Made by a program: the position numbers and the translations under genes. From the NCBI GenBank assembly GCA_963695175.1, contig CAVOGG010000009.1, positions 310,001 to 374,000 of the forward strand: a stretch of 64,000 bases of DNA, given 5' to 3'. This document shows, one piece after another, positions 17,132-24,841 of this stretch. The notes under the pieces were generated by a model, which was not told the DNA's origin, made no database searches, and saw nothing but the letters and a program-made list of their open reading frames with translations. This stretch comes from Fodinibacter sp963695175 (GTDB lineage Bacteria; Actinomycetota; Actinomycetes; Actinomycetales; Dermatophilaceae). Each line of letters opens with the position of its first letter. Within the stretch, counting starts at the first letter, position 1.

Positions 17132-17160
17132 GTGGCAGGACGCGCACCCGTGACTAGAGT
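17132..17160 (+). promoter_or_regulatory. Candidate promoter of the thiolase gene
   Basis: GTGGCA (17132-17137), 17 bases, then TAGAGT (17155-17160); each box keeps four of six consensus bases. Transcription would begin near 17167 and leave a short leader containing GGAGGG ahead of the ATG at 17199. Confidence 0.45.
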
Positions 17161-17198
17161 CGAGGGCGATCACCGACCCCGACCTGGAGGGCTTTCCG

Positions 17199-18398
17199 AT
17201 GTCCACCGACCCCACCGTCATCGTTGCCGGCGCCCGCACCCCGATGGGGCGGATGAGCGGCTCGCTCAAGGGCTTCAGCGGCTCCGACCTGGGAGGTTTC
17301 GCCATCAAGGGCGCCCTCGAGAAGGCCGGCGTGGCCCCGCAGGACGTCGACTACGTCATCATGGGCCAGGTGCTCACGGCCGGCGAGGGCCAGCTCCCCG
17401 CCCGCCAGGCCGCGGCCAAGGCCGGCATCCCGATGACCGTCCCGGCGCTGGGCATCAGCAAGGTCTGCCTGTCGGGCATCGACGCCATCGCCCTCGCCGA
17501 CCAGCTCATCCGCGCAGGGGAGTTCGACGTCGTGGTCGCCGGCGGCCAGGAGTCGATGACCAACGCCCCGCACCTGCTCGAGAAGAGCCGCGACGGCTTC
17601 AAGTACGGCGACGTGACGCTGAAGGACCACATGGCGAAGGACGGCCTGTGGGACGTCTTCACCGACCAGGCGATGGGCCTGCTCACCGAGTCGGCCAACA
17701 CCGGCGACCTCGCGTTCACCCGCGACGAGCAGGATGCCTTCGCGGCGCGCAGCCACCAGCTGGCAGCGCGTGCGTGGAAGGACGGGCTGTTCGACGACGA
17801 GGTCGTCACGGTCAGCATCCCGCAGCGCAAGGGAGACGCCCTGGAGTTCCGCACCGACGAGGGAATCCGCTCCGACACCACCACCGAGTCCCTCGGCCGG
17901 CTGCGCCCGGCCTTCTCCAAGGACGGCACCATCACCGCCGGCTCGGCGTCGCAGATCTCCGACGGCGCCGCCGCCGTGGTCGTCATGAAGAAGTCGCGCG
18001 CCGAGGAGCTCGGCCTGACCTGGCTCGCCGAGATCGGCGCCCACGGCGTCGTCGCCGGCCCCGACTCGACGCTGCAGAGCCAGCCGGCCCGCGCCATCGC
18101 GAGGGCCTGCGAGCGCGAGGGCATCGCCCCCACCGACCTCGACCTCGTCGAGATCAACGAGGCGTTCGCCGCCGTCGGCCTGGCCTCGACCAAGGAGCTC
18201 GGGATCGACGAGGACAAGGTCAACGTCAACGGCGGGGCCATCGCCCTCGGTCACCCGGTCGGCATGTCCGGCGCCCGCATCGTGCTGCACCTCGCGCTCG
18301 AGCTGCAGCGCCGCGGCGGCGGCGTCGGCGCGGCCGCGCTCTGCGGCGGTGGCGGCCAGGGCGACGCGCTCGTCGTCAAGGTCCCCGCGCAGGGCTGA
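17199..18398 (+). CDS. atoB: Acetyl-CoA C-acetyltransferase (thiolase)
   Basis: This 399-residue enzyme condenses two acetyl-CoA to acetoacetyl-CoA or runs in reverse. The acyl-enzyme cysteine is C90 (SKVCLSG), with the catalytic histidine H352 in GGAIALGHPVGMSGAR and the second cysteine C382 in ALCGGGGQG. Length and motifs are those of biosynthetic thiolases. A GGAGGG site precedes the ATG by about 8 bases. Its stop codon is shared with the beginning of meaB, so the two are probably co-transcribed, tying thiolase expression to mutase maintenance. Chain-length preference cannot be read here. Confidence 0.93.
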   Translation: MSTDPTVIVAGARTPMGRMSGSLKGFSGSDLGGFAIKGALEKAGVAPQDVDYVIMGQVLTAGEGQLPARQAAAKAGIPMTVPALGISKVCLSGIDAIALADQLIRAGEFDVVVAGGQESMTNAPHLLEKSRDGFKYGDVTLKDHMAKDGLWDVFTDQAMGLLTESANTGDLAFTRDEQDAFAARSHQLAARAWKDGLFDDEVVTVSIPQRKGDALEFRTDEGIRSDTTTESLGRLRPAFSKDGTITAGSASQISDGAAAVVVMKKSRAEELGLTWLAEIGAHGVVAGPDSTLQSQPARAIARACEREGIAPTDLDLVEINEAFAAVGLASTKELGIDEDKVNVNGGAIALGHPVGMSGARIVLHLALELQRRGGGVGAAALCGGGGQGDALVVKVPAQG

Positions 18399-19378
18399 CC
18401 GGGCTCACCCCGATCGGGCCGCGCAGCGTCGACGTCCCCTCCCTCGTCGCCCAGGCGAGGGAGGGGCGTCCGCGTGCGGTGGCGCGGCTGATCTCCCTCG
18501 TCGAGGACGGCCACCCCGCGCTGCGCGAGGTGATGGCGCTGATCGCGCCGGATGCCGGTCGCGCGCACGTCGTCGGTGTCACCGGGGCGCCCGGTGTGGG
18601 CAAGTCGACGACGACCAACGCGCTCGTCGCCGCCCACCGGGCCGCCGGGCACCGGGTCGGCGTCCTGGCGGTCGACCCGTCGTCACCGTTCTCCGGCGGT
18701 GCGCTGCTCGGTGACCGGATCCGGATGTCGGACCACGCCGCCGACCCCGAGGTCTTCATCCGCTCGATGGCCTCGCGCGGCCACCTCGGCGGCCTGTCCT
18801 GGGCGGCGCCGCAGGCCCTGCGGGTGCTCGACGCCGCCGGCTGCGACGTCGTGCTGCTCGAGACGGTCGGCGTGGGGCAGTCCGAGGTCGAGGTGGCCGG
18901 CACGGCCGACACGACCGTGGTGCTGCTCGCACCCGGGATGGGCGACGGCATCCAGGCCGCCAAGGCCGGCATCCTCGAGGTCGCCGACGTGCTCGTCGTC
19001 AACAAGGCCGACCGCGAGGGCGCGGACCGCACGGTGCGCGACCTGCGGCACGCGGCGTCGATGGGCGCGGGGGCCGACCCGGGCGGCTGGCGGGTGCCGG
19101 TGGTGCGCACCGTGGCCACCGACGGCACCGGGGTCGACGACCTGCTCGCCGCGGTCGAGGCACACCGAGGGTGGCTCGGCGCCGAGGGGCTGCGGGGTCG
19201 GCGGGTCCGCCGCGCCGGCCGCGAGATCGAGGGGCTGGCGCTGGAGGCGCTACGAGCGAAGGTCGGTGGCCTGCGCGGCGACAGCCGGCTCGAGTCGCTG
19301 GCCGACGAGGTGGTCGCCGGCCGCACCGACCCCTATGCCGCGGCCGACCACCTCGTCGCCTCGCTTGCGGCAGGCTGA
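18395..19378 (+). CDS. meaB: MeaB-type G-protein chaperone of B12 mutases
   Basis: MeaB protects and reactivates adenosylcobalamin-dependent acyl-CoA mutases using GTP. The P-loop GAPGVGKST, the switch region AVDPSSPFSGGALLGDRIRM and the guanine motif NKAD are all present, and LLETVGVGQSE is the family signature. The N-terminal helix (VAQAREGRPRAVARLISLVE) is conserved in the family, yet no ATG, GTG or TTG lies ahead of it. The best candidate is CTG at 18395, overlapping the thiolase stop as CTGA; otherwise translation begins at GTG 18479 and loses part of that helix. The family call is firm, the start is not. Confidence 0.9.
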   Translation: MTGLTPIGPRSVDVPSLVAQAREGRPRAVARLISLVEDGHPALREVMALIAPDAGRAHVVGVTGAPGVGKSTTTNALVAAHRAAGHRVGVLAVDPSSPFSGGALLGDRIRMSDHAADPEVFIRSMASRGHLGGLSWAAPQALRVLDAAGCDVVLLETVGVGQSEVEVAGTADTTVVLLAPGMGDGIQAAKAGILEVADVLVVNKADREGADRTVRDLRHAASMGAGADPGGWRVPVVRTVATDGTGVDDLLAAVEAHRGWLGAEGLRGRRVRRAGREIEGLALEALRAKVGGLRGDSRLESLADEVVAGRTDPYAAADHLVASLAAG

Positions 19379-19381
19379 ACC

Positions 19382-19975
19382 ATGCCCCTCGTCCCCGACC
19401 TCGCCACGAAGCCGACGATCACCGGGCGCCTGGTCACCCTCCGCCCGTTCCGCGACGGCGACACCGAGGTCATGGTGCAGGTCCTCTCCGACCCCGAGGT
19501 GCGACGGCTGACCGGGAGCGTCGCGTCCTCGGCCGAGGCGCAGCGGCCGCAGCCGCTCGACGACCGCCTGCGCGACTGGTACGCCACCCGCAACGACCAG
19601 CCCGACCGCCTCGACCTCGCCGTCGAGGACGCCGCGAGCGGCACCCTCGTGGGCGAGGTGGTGCTCAACGAGGTCGACCTCGAGGAGCTGACCTGCAACC
19701 TGCGGGTGCTCGTCGGCCCCGAGGGCCGCGACCGCGGGCTGGGCACCGAGGCGGTGGAGCTCGCCACGACGTACGGCCTCGAGGTGCTCGGCCTGCGCCG
19801 GATCACCCTGGAGGTCTTCGACTTCAACCCGCGCGCCCGTCGGGTCTACGAGAAGGTCGGGTACGTCGTGACCGGGGTGCGTCCGGGCGCGTTCGTGTTC
19901 GACGGCGTCGCCGTCGCGGCCGTCGACATGGCGGTCGACGCCGAGAGCCGGCGCGGGGTCAGTCGGGAGCGGTGA
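19382..19975 (+). CDS. GNAT family N-acetyltransferase (RimJ-like)
   Basis: A 197-residue protein with the RimJ/RimL-type GNAT pattern: LVTLRPFRDGDTEVMVQVLSD near the N terminus, an acetyl-CoA-binding GRDRGLGTEAVELATTYG loop, then LRRITLEVFDFNPRARRVYEKVGY. It would transfer an acetyl group from acetyl-CoA to an amine, but the acceptor is unknown. It starts 3 bases after meaB, so it may end that operon. Its last 17 bases overlap the convergent GH65 gene. Confidence 0.85.
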   Translation: MPLVPDLATKPTITGRLVTLRPFRDGDTEVMVQVLSDPEVRRLTGSVASSAEAQRPQPLDDRLRDWYATRNDQPDRLDLAVEDAASGTLVGEVVLNEVDLEELTCNLRVLVGPEGRDRGLGTEAVELATTYGLEVLGLRRITLEVFDFNPRARRVYEKVGYVVTGVRPGAFVFDGVAVAAVDMAVDAESRRGVSRER

Positions 19976-22529
19976 TGCTGGGCTCGGGCATGGTGCCCTC
20001 GAGCACCGTGGGATCGAGCAGGTCGGTGTCGGCGGCCGGCATCGGGTCGGGCACGCCCGCCGTGATCCGGCTGCCGTCGGACCGGGTGCCACCGGTCTGC
20101 GGCCGGTTGCCGAGGGTGCCCGAGCGGCGCGGGCCGTGGCCGTCGAGGGCCACGACGACGGGCTCGTCCGGGTAGACGGCGTGGCTCTCGCCGCGCACCT
20201 CGATCGGCACCGGCAGCTCGCCCTGCTCGACCTCCAGCCGCAGCTCGGATGCCGTGAGCGTCACCTTCATCCGGGTGCCGCGCCAGGTGATCCGGAAGGC
20301 GAGGCTGTCCCAGCCGTCGGGGAGCCGCGGGTCGAACCTCAGCCGGCCGCCGTGGTCGCGCATCCCGCCGAAGCCGTTGACCAGCGCAGCCCAGACGCCA
20401 CCGGTGGAGGCGACGTGCAGCCCGTCGACGGTGTTGCTGTGCAGGTTGGCCAGGTCGACGAACAGGGCCTGGAGGAAGTAGTCGTAGGCGCCCCGGTGGT
20501 AGCCGACCTCGGCCGCCACGATCGACTGCACGACCGCGGACAGGGTCGAGTCGCCGGTGGTGATCGGGTCGTAGTACTCGAAGTCCTTGCGCTTCTCCTC
20601 GGTGGTGAAGCGGTCACCGTGCAGGAACAGGGCCAGCACGACGTCGGCCTGCTTGAGCACCTGGAAGCGGTAGATCACCAGCGGGTGGTAGTGCAGCAGC
20701 AGCGGGCGTAGCTCCTCCGGGGTGCGGCTGAGGTCCCACACCTCGCGGTCGAGGAAGAAGTCGTCCTGCGGGTGGATCTCGAGACCGTCGTCGAACGGGA
20801 TGTGCATCCCCTCGGCACACCGAGCCCACTCCCGCACCTCGTCGTCGTGCAGGCCCAGCCGTTGCGCCAGCCGCTCGAACTCCTCCGGCTCCTGCTCGCG
20901 GGCCCACTCGACCCAGGCGACGGCCTGCTCGAGGTTGTAGCGCGCGGTGACGTTGGTGAACAGGTTGTTGTTGACGACCGTCGTGTACTCGTCCGGGCCG
21001 GTGACGCCGTGGATGTGGAAGGACCGCTCGCCGTTGTTGCGCCAGAAACCGAGGTCGGCGTACAGCCGGGCGGTCTCGATGAGGATGGCCAGGCCGTCGC
21101 GCACCAGGAAGCCCACGTCGCCGGTCGCGTTGACGTACTGCACGAGCGCGTGCGCGATGTCGGCGTCGATGTGCACCTGCGCGGTGCCGGCCGCGTAGTA
21201 GGCGGAGGCCTCCTCCCCGTTGATCGTGCGCCACGGGAACAGGGCCCCGCGCTGGGAGACCTCGCGGGCCCGCTCGCGCGCTGCCGGCAGCATCCGGCTG
21301 CGGAAGTGCATGAGGTTCCGCGACAGCTCGGGCCGGGTGTAGGTGAGGAACGGCGCGACGTAGATCTCGCTGTCCCAGAAGTAGTGCCCCTCGTAGCCCG
21401 ACCCCGTGACGCCCTTGGCCGGCACACCCTGCTGGTCGGCCCGGGCGCTGGCCTGGGCGAGGCTGAACAGGTTGAACCGGATCGCCTGCTGCAGTGCGTC
21501 GTGCGCCGGGTCCGACGAGGCGACCTCGACGTCGCTGCTGGCCCAGAACCGGTCGTACCAGGCGCGCTGCTCGTCGAGGTAGTGCTTGACGTCGTAGCGC
21601 GAGGCCCGGTCCAGGGTGCGGTCGCAGCGGTCGGCCAGCTCACGCACCGGAAGCCCGCGGGACGTGTGGTACGCCACCGACTTCTCAAGGCGCACCGTGT
21701 TGCCCTGCGACGCGTCGATCCGGAAGACCATCTTGGTGAGGTCCGGGTCGTCGCGCAGGATCACCTCGGTCGGGTCGGCCGTGTGCAGGTGGTGGTCGGC
21801 GGCGACGGCGACGGTCATCCGCGAGTTGGCGCACTGGTAGCCGAGCATCATCCGGTCCTCGTGCGCCAGGTGCAGCTTGGGCAGCAGCACCCGCCCCTCG
21901 AAGGCGCCCGCCTTGCGGGGGTCGGGCAGGGACACCCGGCTCTGGGCCGGCTCGTGGTACTCGTCCTCGCCGTCCTGGCGGTTCAGCAGCTGCGAGGAGA
22001 TGAGCACCGGGGCATCGCCGGACAGCATCGTCACCTCGAGGGTGAACTGCACCAGGTGCCGCTGGGTCATCGACACCATCCGGGTGGAGTCGACCCGCAC
22101 CCGCTTGCCCGACGGGGTGCGCCACAGCAGGGAGCGGCGCAGCACGCCGTCGCGGAAGTCGAGACTGCGCTCGTAGTGCTCGAGGTCGGCCGTGCCGATG
22201 ACGAGCGGCTCGTCGTCGACGTACAGCTTCATCAGCTTCGCGTCGGGCACGTTGACGATGGTCTGACCGGTGCGCGCGAACCCGAAGGCCCCCTCGGCGT
22301 GCCGGATCGGCCAGGTCTCGTGGAAGCCGTTGACGTAGGTGCCGTGCTCGTAGGCGTCGCGGCCCTCCTCGGGGTTGCCGCGCAGGCCGATGTAGCCGTT
22401 GGCGACGGCGAACAGGGTCTCGGTGACGCCGAGGTCGCGCGGGTCGGGGTCGCACTCGACCAGGCGCCACGGGTCGACGGGGAAGCGGCTGCGGTCGAGC
22501 GGGTCGGCCGAGGCGCGCCGGGGCCTCAC
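19959..22529 (-). CDS. GH65 glycoside hydrolase/phosphorylase
   Basis: An 856-residue GH65 protein, the family of maltose, trehalose and kojibiose phosphorylases. The N-terminal super-sandwich domain starts near FPVDPWRLVECDPD, and the (alpha/alpha)6 barrel carries GVTGPDEYTTVVNNNLFTNV, in which the DE pair supplies the general acid. The GTG at 22529 overlaps the pgmB stop as GTGA. Mycobacterial Rv3401 with Rv3400 has the same pairing. The partner beta-phosphoglucomutase suggests an inverting phosphorylase releasing beta-glucose 1-phosphate; the disaccharide (trehalose, maltose or another) cannot be decided from sequence alone. Confidence 0.9.
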   Translation of the reverse strand: MRPRRASADPLDRSRFPVDPWRLVECDPDPRDLGVTETLFAVANGYIGLRGNPEEGRDAYEHGTYVNGFHETWPIRHAEGAFGFARTGQTIVNVPDAKLMKLYVDDEPLVIGTADLEHYERSLDFRDGVLRRSLLWRTPSGKRVRVDSTRMVSMTQRHLVQFTLEVTMLSGDAPVLISSQLLNRQDGEDEYHEPAQSRVSLPDPRKAGAFEGRVLLPKLHLAHEDRMMLGYQCANSRMTVAVAADHHLHTADPTEVILRDDPDLTKMVFRIDASQGNTVRLEKSVAYHTSRGLPVRELADRCDRTLDRASRYDVKHYLDEQRAWYDRFWASSDVEVASSDPAHDALQQAIRFNLFSLAQASARADQQGVPAKGVTGSGYEGHYFWDSEIYVAPFLTYTRPELSRNLMHFRSRMLPAARERAREVSQRGALFPWRTINGEEASAYYAAGTAQVHIDADIAHALVQYVNATGDVGFLVRDGLAILIETARLYADLGFWRNNGERSFHIHGVTGPDEYTTVVNNNLFTNVTARYNLEQAVAWVEWAREQEPEEFERLAQRLGLHDDEVREWARCAEGMHIPFDDGLEIHPQDDFFLDREVWDLSRTPEELRPLLLHYHPLVIYRFQVLKQADVVLALFLHGDRFTTEEKRKDFEYYDPITTGDSTLSAVVQSIVAAEVGYHRGAYDYFLQALFVDLANLHSNTVDGLHVASTGGVWAALVNGFGGMRDHGGRLRFDPRLPDGWDSLAFRITWRGTRMKVTLTASELRLEVEQGELPVPIEVRGESHAVYPDEPVVVALDGHGPRRSGTLGNRPQTGGTRSDGSRITAGVPDPMPAADTDLLDPTVLEGTMPEPSITAPD

Positions 22530-23266
22530 GCGAGGTCTCCGAGGTCGCCGACGACGAGATCGGCCCCGGCGGCCGTGAGCGTGTCGACGCCGGCCCCGCG
22601 GTCGACACCGATGACCAGCGCGAACGCACCGGCGGCTCCGGCCCGGACCCCCGAGACGGCGTCCTCGACGACCACCGAGCGAGCCGGTGTGGTGCCGCAC
22701 TCGGTGGCGGCGTGCACGAAGGTGTCGGGCGCGGGCTTGCCGGCCAGCCCGAGGGAGGTGGCGACCCGGCCGTCGACCACGGTGACGAACCGGTCGGCCA
22801 GGCCGGCGGCGGCGAGCACCGCGGGGGCGTTCACCGACGACGAGACGACCGCGAGCGGCATCCGCATCTCGCGCAGCACGTCGAGGAGGGCCACCGAGCC
22901 GGGGTAGGCGGTGACGCCGTCGCGGTCGAGCACGACGTTGAAGGCGTCGTTCTTGCGGTTGCCCAGCCCGCAGACGGTGTCGGCGTCGGGCGGGTCGGAC
23001 GGGTCGCCGTCGGGCAACGAGATGCCGCGGGCCGTGAGCAGGTCGCGCACACCGTCGTACCGGGGCTTGCCGTCGACGTGGGCGTAGTAGTCGGCGTCGG
23101 TGTAGGCCGAGGTGTCGGCGCCGGGGGAGTCCCAGCGGGACAGGAAGGCGTTGAACATCTCCGCCCAGGCGCGCATGTGGACCTCTGCGGTCGGCGTCAG
23201 GACGCCGTCGAGGTCGAAGAGGACTGCATCGTGCTCCGACCAGGTCACCGGCATCGCTGTGCTCAT
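22526..23266 (-). CDS. pgmB: Beta-phosphoglucomutase-like HAD phosphatase
   Basis: A 246-residue haloacid-dehalogenase protein. The DLDGVLT motif gives nucleophile Asp18 and acid/base Asp20; SSS near residue 147, the GKPAPD lysine and the VVEDAVSGVRAG aspartate pair complete the HAD set. A helical cap lies between about residues 30 and 110. It should isomerise beta-glucose 1-phosphate to glucose 6-phosphate, joining the product of the coupled GH65 enzyme to glycolysis. TAGCGT 6 bases before the ATG at 23266 suggests a leaderless start of this two-gene operon. Confidence 0.88.
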   Translation of the reverse strand: MSTAMPVTWSEHDAVLFDLDGVLTPTAEVHMRAWAEMFNAFLSRWDSPGADTSAYTDADYYAHVDGKPRYDGVRDLLTARGISLPDGDPSDPPDADTVCGLGNRKNDAFNVVLDRDGVTAYPGSVALLDVLREMRMPLAVVSSSVNAPAVLAAAGLADRFVTVVDGRVATSLGLAGKPAPDTFVHAATECGTTPARSVVVEDAVSGVRAGAAGAFALVIGVDRGAGVDTLTAAGADLVVGDLGDLA

Positions 23267-23272
23267 ACCCGA

Positions 23273-23278
23273 ACGCTA
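23273..23278 (-). promoter_or_regulatory. Candidate -10 box of the pgmB-GH65 operon
   Basis: Minus-strand TAGCGT with 6 bases to the ATG. No convincing -35. Confidence 0.4.
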
Positions 23279-23361
23279 GGGAGGGCGAGAGCGCTTGCGC
23301 AATCCACCATCCGGTCCTGCTCACCGCGTGGGCGACGGGCGGTGGGTCGCGGCACCTCGAC

Positions 23362-23367
23362 TACCGT
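23362..23367 (+). promoter_or_regulatory. Candidate -10 box of the MarR-family gene
   Basis: TACCGT is 7 bases ahead of the GTG at 23375. Leaderless arrangement in the gap between two divergent genes. Confidence 0.35.
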
Positions 23368-23374
23368 GCGAGGT

Positions 23375-23890
23375 GTGAGCCAGCCGGTGCGTCTGCCGTT
23401 CGACCCGATCGCCCGGGCGGGCGAGCTGTGGCGCGAGCGCTGGGGCGAGGACTCGCGGTCGGTGTCGATGGCGACGGCCACGTCCGTGATGCGCGTGCAG
23501 CAGCTGCTCATCGGCCAGTTCGACGCGATCGCCGGCCGGCACGGGCTCACCTTCGCGCGCTACGAGGCCCTCGTGCTGCTCGCGTTCAGCCGGGAGGGGC
23601 GGCTGTCGATGTCGCGCATCGGCGAGCGCCTGATGGTGCACCCCACCAGCGCCACGAACATCGTCCAGCGGCTCGCGGCGCAGGGCTTCGTCGAGCGGGT
23701 GCCCAACCCCGCCGACCGCCGCGGTGCCTTCGCCGTCATCACGGATGCCGGTCGCGCGGCGATGGAGGCGGTCACCACCGACCTGCAGGCCGTCGACTTC
23801 GGGTTGCCGATGCTCGACCGGGAGCAGCACGAGGCGCTGTTCGCCCTGCTGCGCGAGGTGCGGGTCGGGGCCCGCGACTTCGACCCCTGA
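23375..23890 (+). CDS. MarR family transcriptional regulator
   Basis: A 171-residue protein with a MarR-type winged helix between about residues 35 and 140. LTFARYEALVLLAFSREGRLSMSRIGERLMVHPTSATNIVQRL is the helix-turn-helix region (quoted in parts: recognition helix HPTSATNIVQRL), and the wing is RVPNPADRRGAFAVIT, whose DRR is typical of the family. It would bind DNA as a dimer and respond to small aromatic or oxidant ligands. It is divergent from pgmB-GH65 but separated by 108 bases, so whether it controls that operon is unknown. Confidence 0.88.
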   Translation: MSQPVRLPFDPIARAGELWRERWGEDSRSVSMATATSVMRVQQLLIGQFDAIAGRHGLTFARYEALVLLAFSREGRLSMSRIGERLMVHPTSATNIVQRLAAQGFVERVPNPADRRGAFAVITDAGRAAMEAVTTDLQAVDFGLPMLDREQHEALFALLREVRVGARDFDP

Positions 23891-23981
23891 CCCTGCGGTG
23901 GAGGTGGCGTGCGTCACGTGATATCGGGGCGGGATTTGTCGGCACGGGGTCGGGTTTGTCATGGTGGAAGGCAGCCCTGAG

Positions 23982-23999
23982 CCCGGACCCGTGTCCGGG
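23982..23999 (+). promoter_or_regulatory. Leader hairpin upstream of a membrane protein gene
   Basis: CCCGGA (23982-23987) and TCCGGG (23994-23999) form a perfect 6-bp stem with a 6-base loop, 32 bases before the ATG at 24032. It may end transcription of the MarR gene or lie in the leader of the next gene. Just upstream, near-copies CGGGATTTGTC and CGGGTTTGTC form a short direct repeat. Confidence 0.3.
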
Positions 24000-24031
24000 A
24001 CGCCCCGAAGACAGCAAGGACACCCCCTGAG

Positions 24032-24841
24032 ATGGCCACCATCGTGAAGCGCGTCATCGGCGTGCTCCTGGCGCTCGTCGGCCTGGCGCTCACCGTCGTC
24101 GGCGTCTGGTTCGCCGCCCAGCTGGGCACGTCGGGAACCGCCGAGTTCACCATGCACCCCGGCACGACCGACCCCGTGGTCGTCGGCCCCGACGTGCTGA
24201 ACCGGGTCGACGCCGACGTCGTCGTCACCGCGACCCCGACCGACGGTGGATCGGTGTTCATGGCGCTGGCCAACCCCTCGGATGCGACCGCCGTGGTGGG
24301 TGGCTCGAAGCACGTCGCCGTCACCGGGGTGTCGGTGCGCGACTGGACGCTGCTCTCCACGACGACCGGCTCGGGCACCGCCCCCGAGCTGGGCGCCGCC
24401 GACCTGTGGCGCCAGCAGGACGACGGGAAGGGCCCGGTGACGCTCACCGTGCAGCAGTCCGGGGCCCCCGAGACCCTCGTCGTGAAGGCGGATGGCGGCC
24501 GGCTGAGCTCGCTGACCATGACGGTCACCGACAAGTCGTGGTTCGTCGAGGCGGTCGTCGCGGCCCTGATCGGCCTGTTCCTGCTCGTCGCCGGAGTCGT
24601 GCTCCTCACGGCGCGCCGCAGCCGTCACCACGGTGACGTCGCCGTGCCGCCGGTGCCGGACGTGCCGGCCGACGCGGGAACCATCGACCCCGACCAGACC
24701 GTTGGAGCCGGGGACGGGAGCGAACCGACGGTGCCCCTGGCCCACGCCGTGGTGAGCCCGCTCGAGGCCCCCGCAGCCCCCGAAACCACTGACCCGCACG
24801 ACCCCCACGACCCCCACGACCCCCAGGAGGTCACCCGATGA
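24032..24841 (+). CDS. Two-span membrane protein, unknown function
   Basis: A 269-residue protein with a membrane span at about residues 8-30, an extracytoplasmic beta-rich domain of about 140 residues, a second span near 172-196, and a low-complexity acidic/proline tail ending in four DPH/DPQ units. Both ends are likely in the cytoplasm. I recognise no family. It overlaps the following lipoprotein gene by ATGA, so the two are translationally coupled and probably act together at the cell surface. Confidence 0.7.
   Translation: MATIVKRVIGVLLALVGLALTVVGVWFAAQLGTSGTAEFTMHPGTTDPVVVGPDVLNRVDADVVVTATPTDGGSVFMALANPSDATAVVGGSKHVAVTGVSVRDWTLLSTTTGSGTAPELGAADLWRQQDDGKGPVTLTVQQSGAPETLVVKADGGRLSSLTMTVTDKSWFVEAVVAALIGLFLLVAGVVLLTARRSRHHGDVAVPPVPDVPADAGTIDPDQTVGAGDGSEPTVPLAHAVVSPLEAPAAPETTDPHDPHDPHDPQEVTR
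24791..24826 (+). repeat. Four 9-base tandem units encoding DPH
   Basis: GACCCGCAC, two copies of GACCCCCAC, then GACCCCCAG, all in frame at the 3' end of the membrane protein gene. The last unit runs into AGGAGGT (24825-24831), the ribosome site of the coupled lipoprotein gene. Unit number may vary by slippage. Confidence 0.8.

Noticed and set aside
16946..18394. Extension of meaB upstream through the thiolase gene
   Set aside because: The frame there is antiparallel in quality to the thiolase reading (arginine/histidine-rich) and the thiolase motifs are all in the other frame.
23287..23303. LacI-type operator upstream of pgmB (GAGCGCTTGCGCAATCC)
   Set aside because: Only half of the site resembles the consensus and the centre is not symmetric; left out of the feature list.
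24791..24826. CRISPR-like or regulatory repeat
   Set aside because: The units are 9 bases, contiguous and in frame, so they are a coding tandem repeat without spacers.
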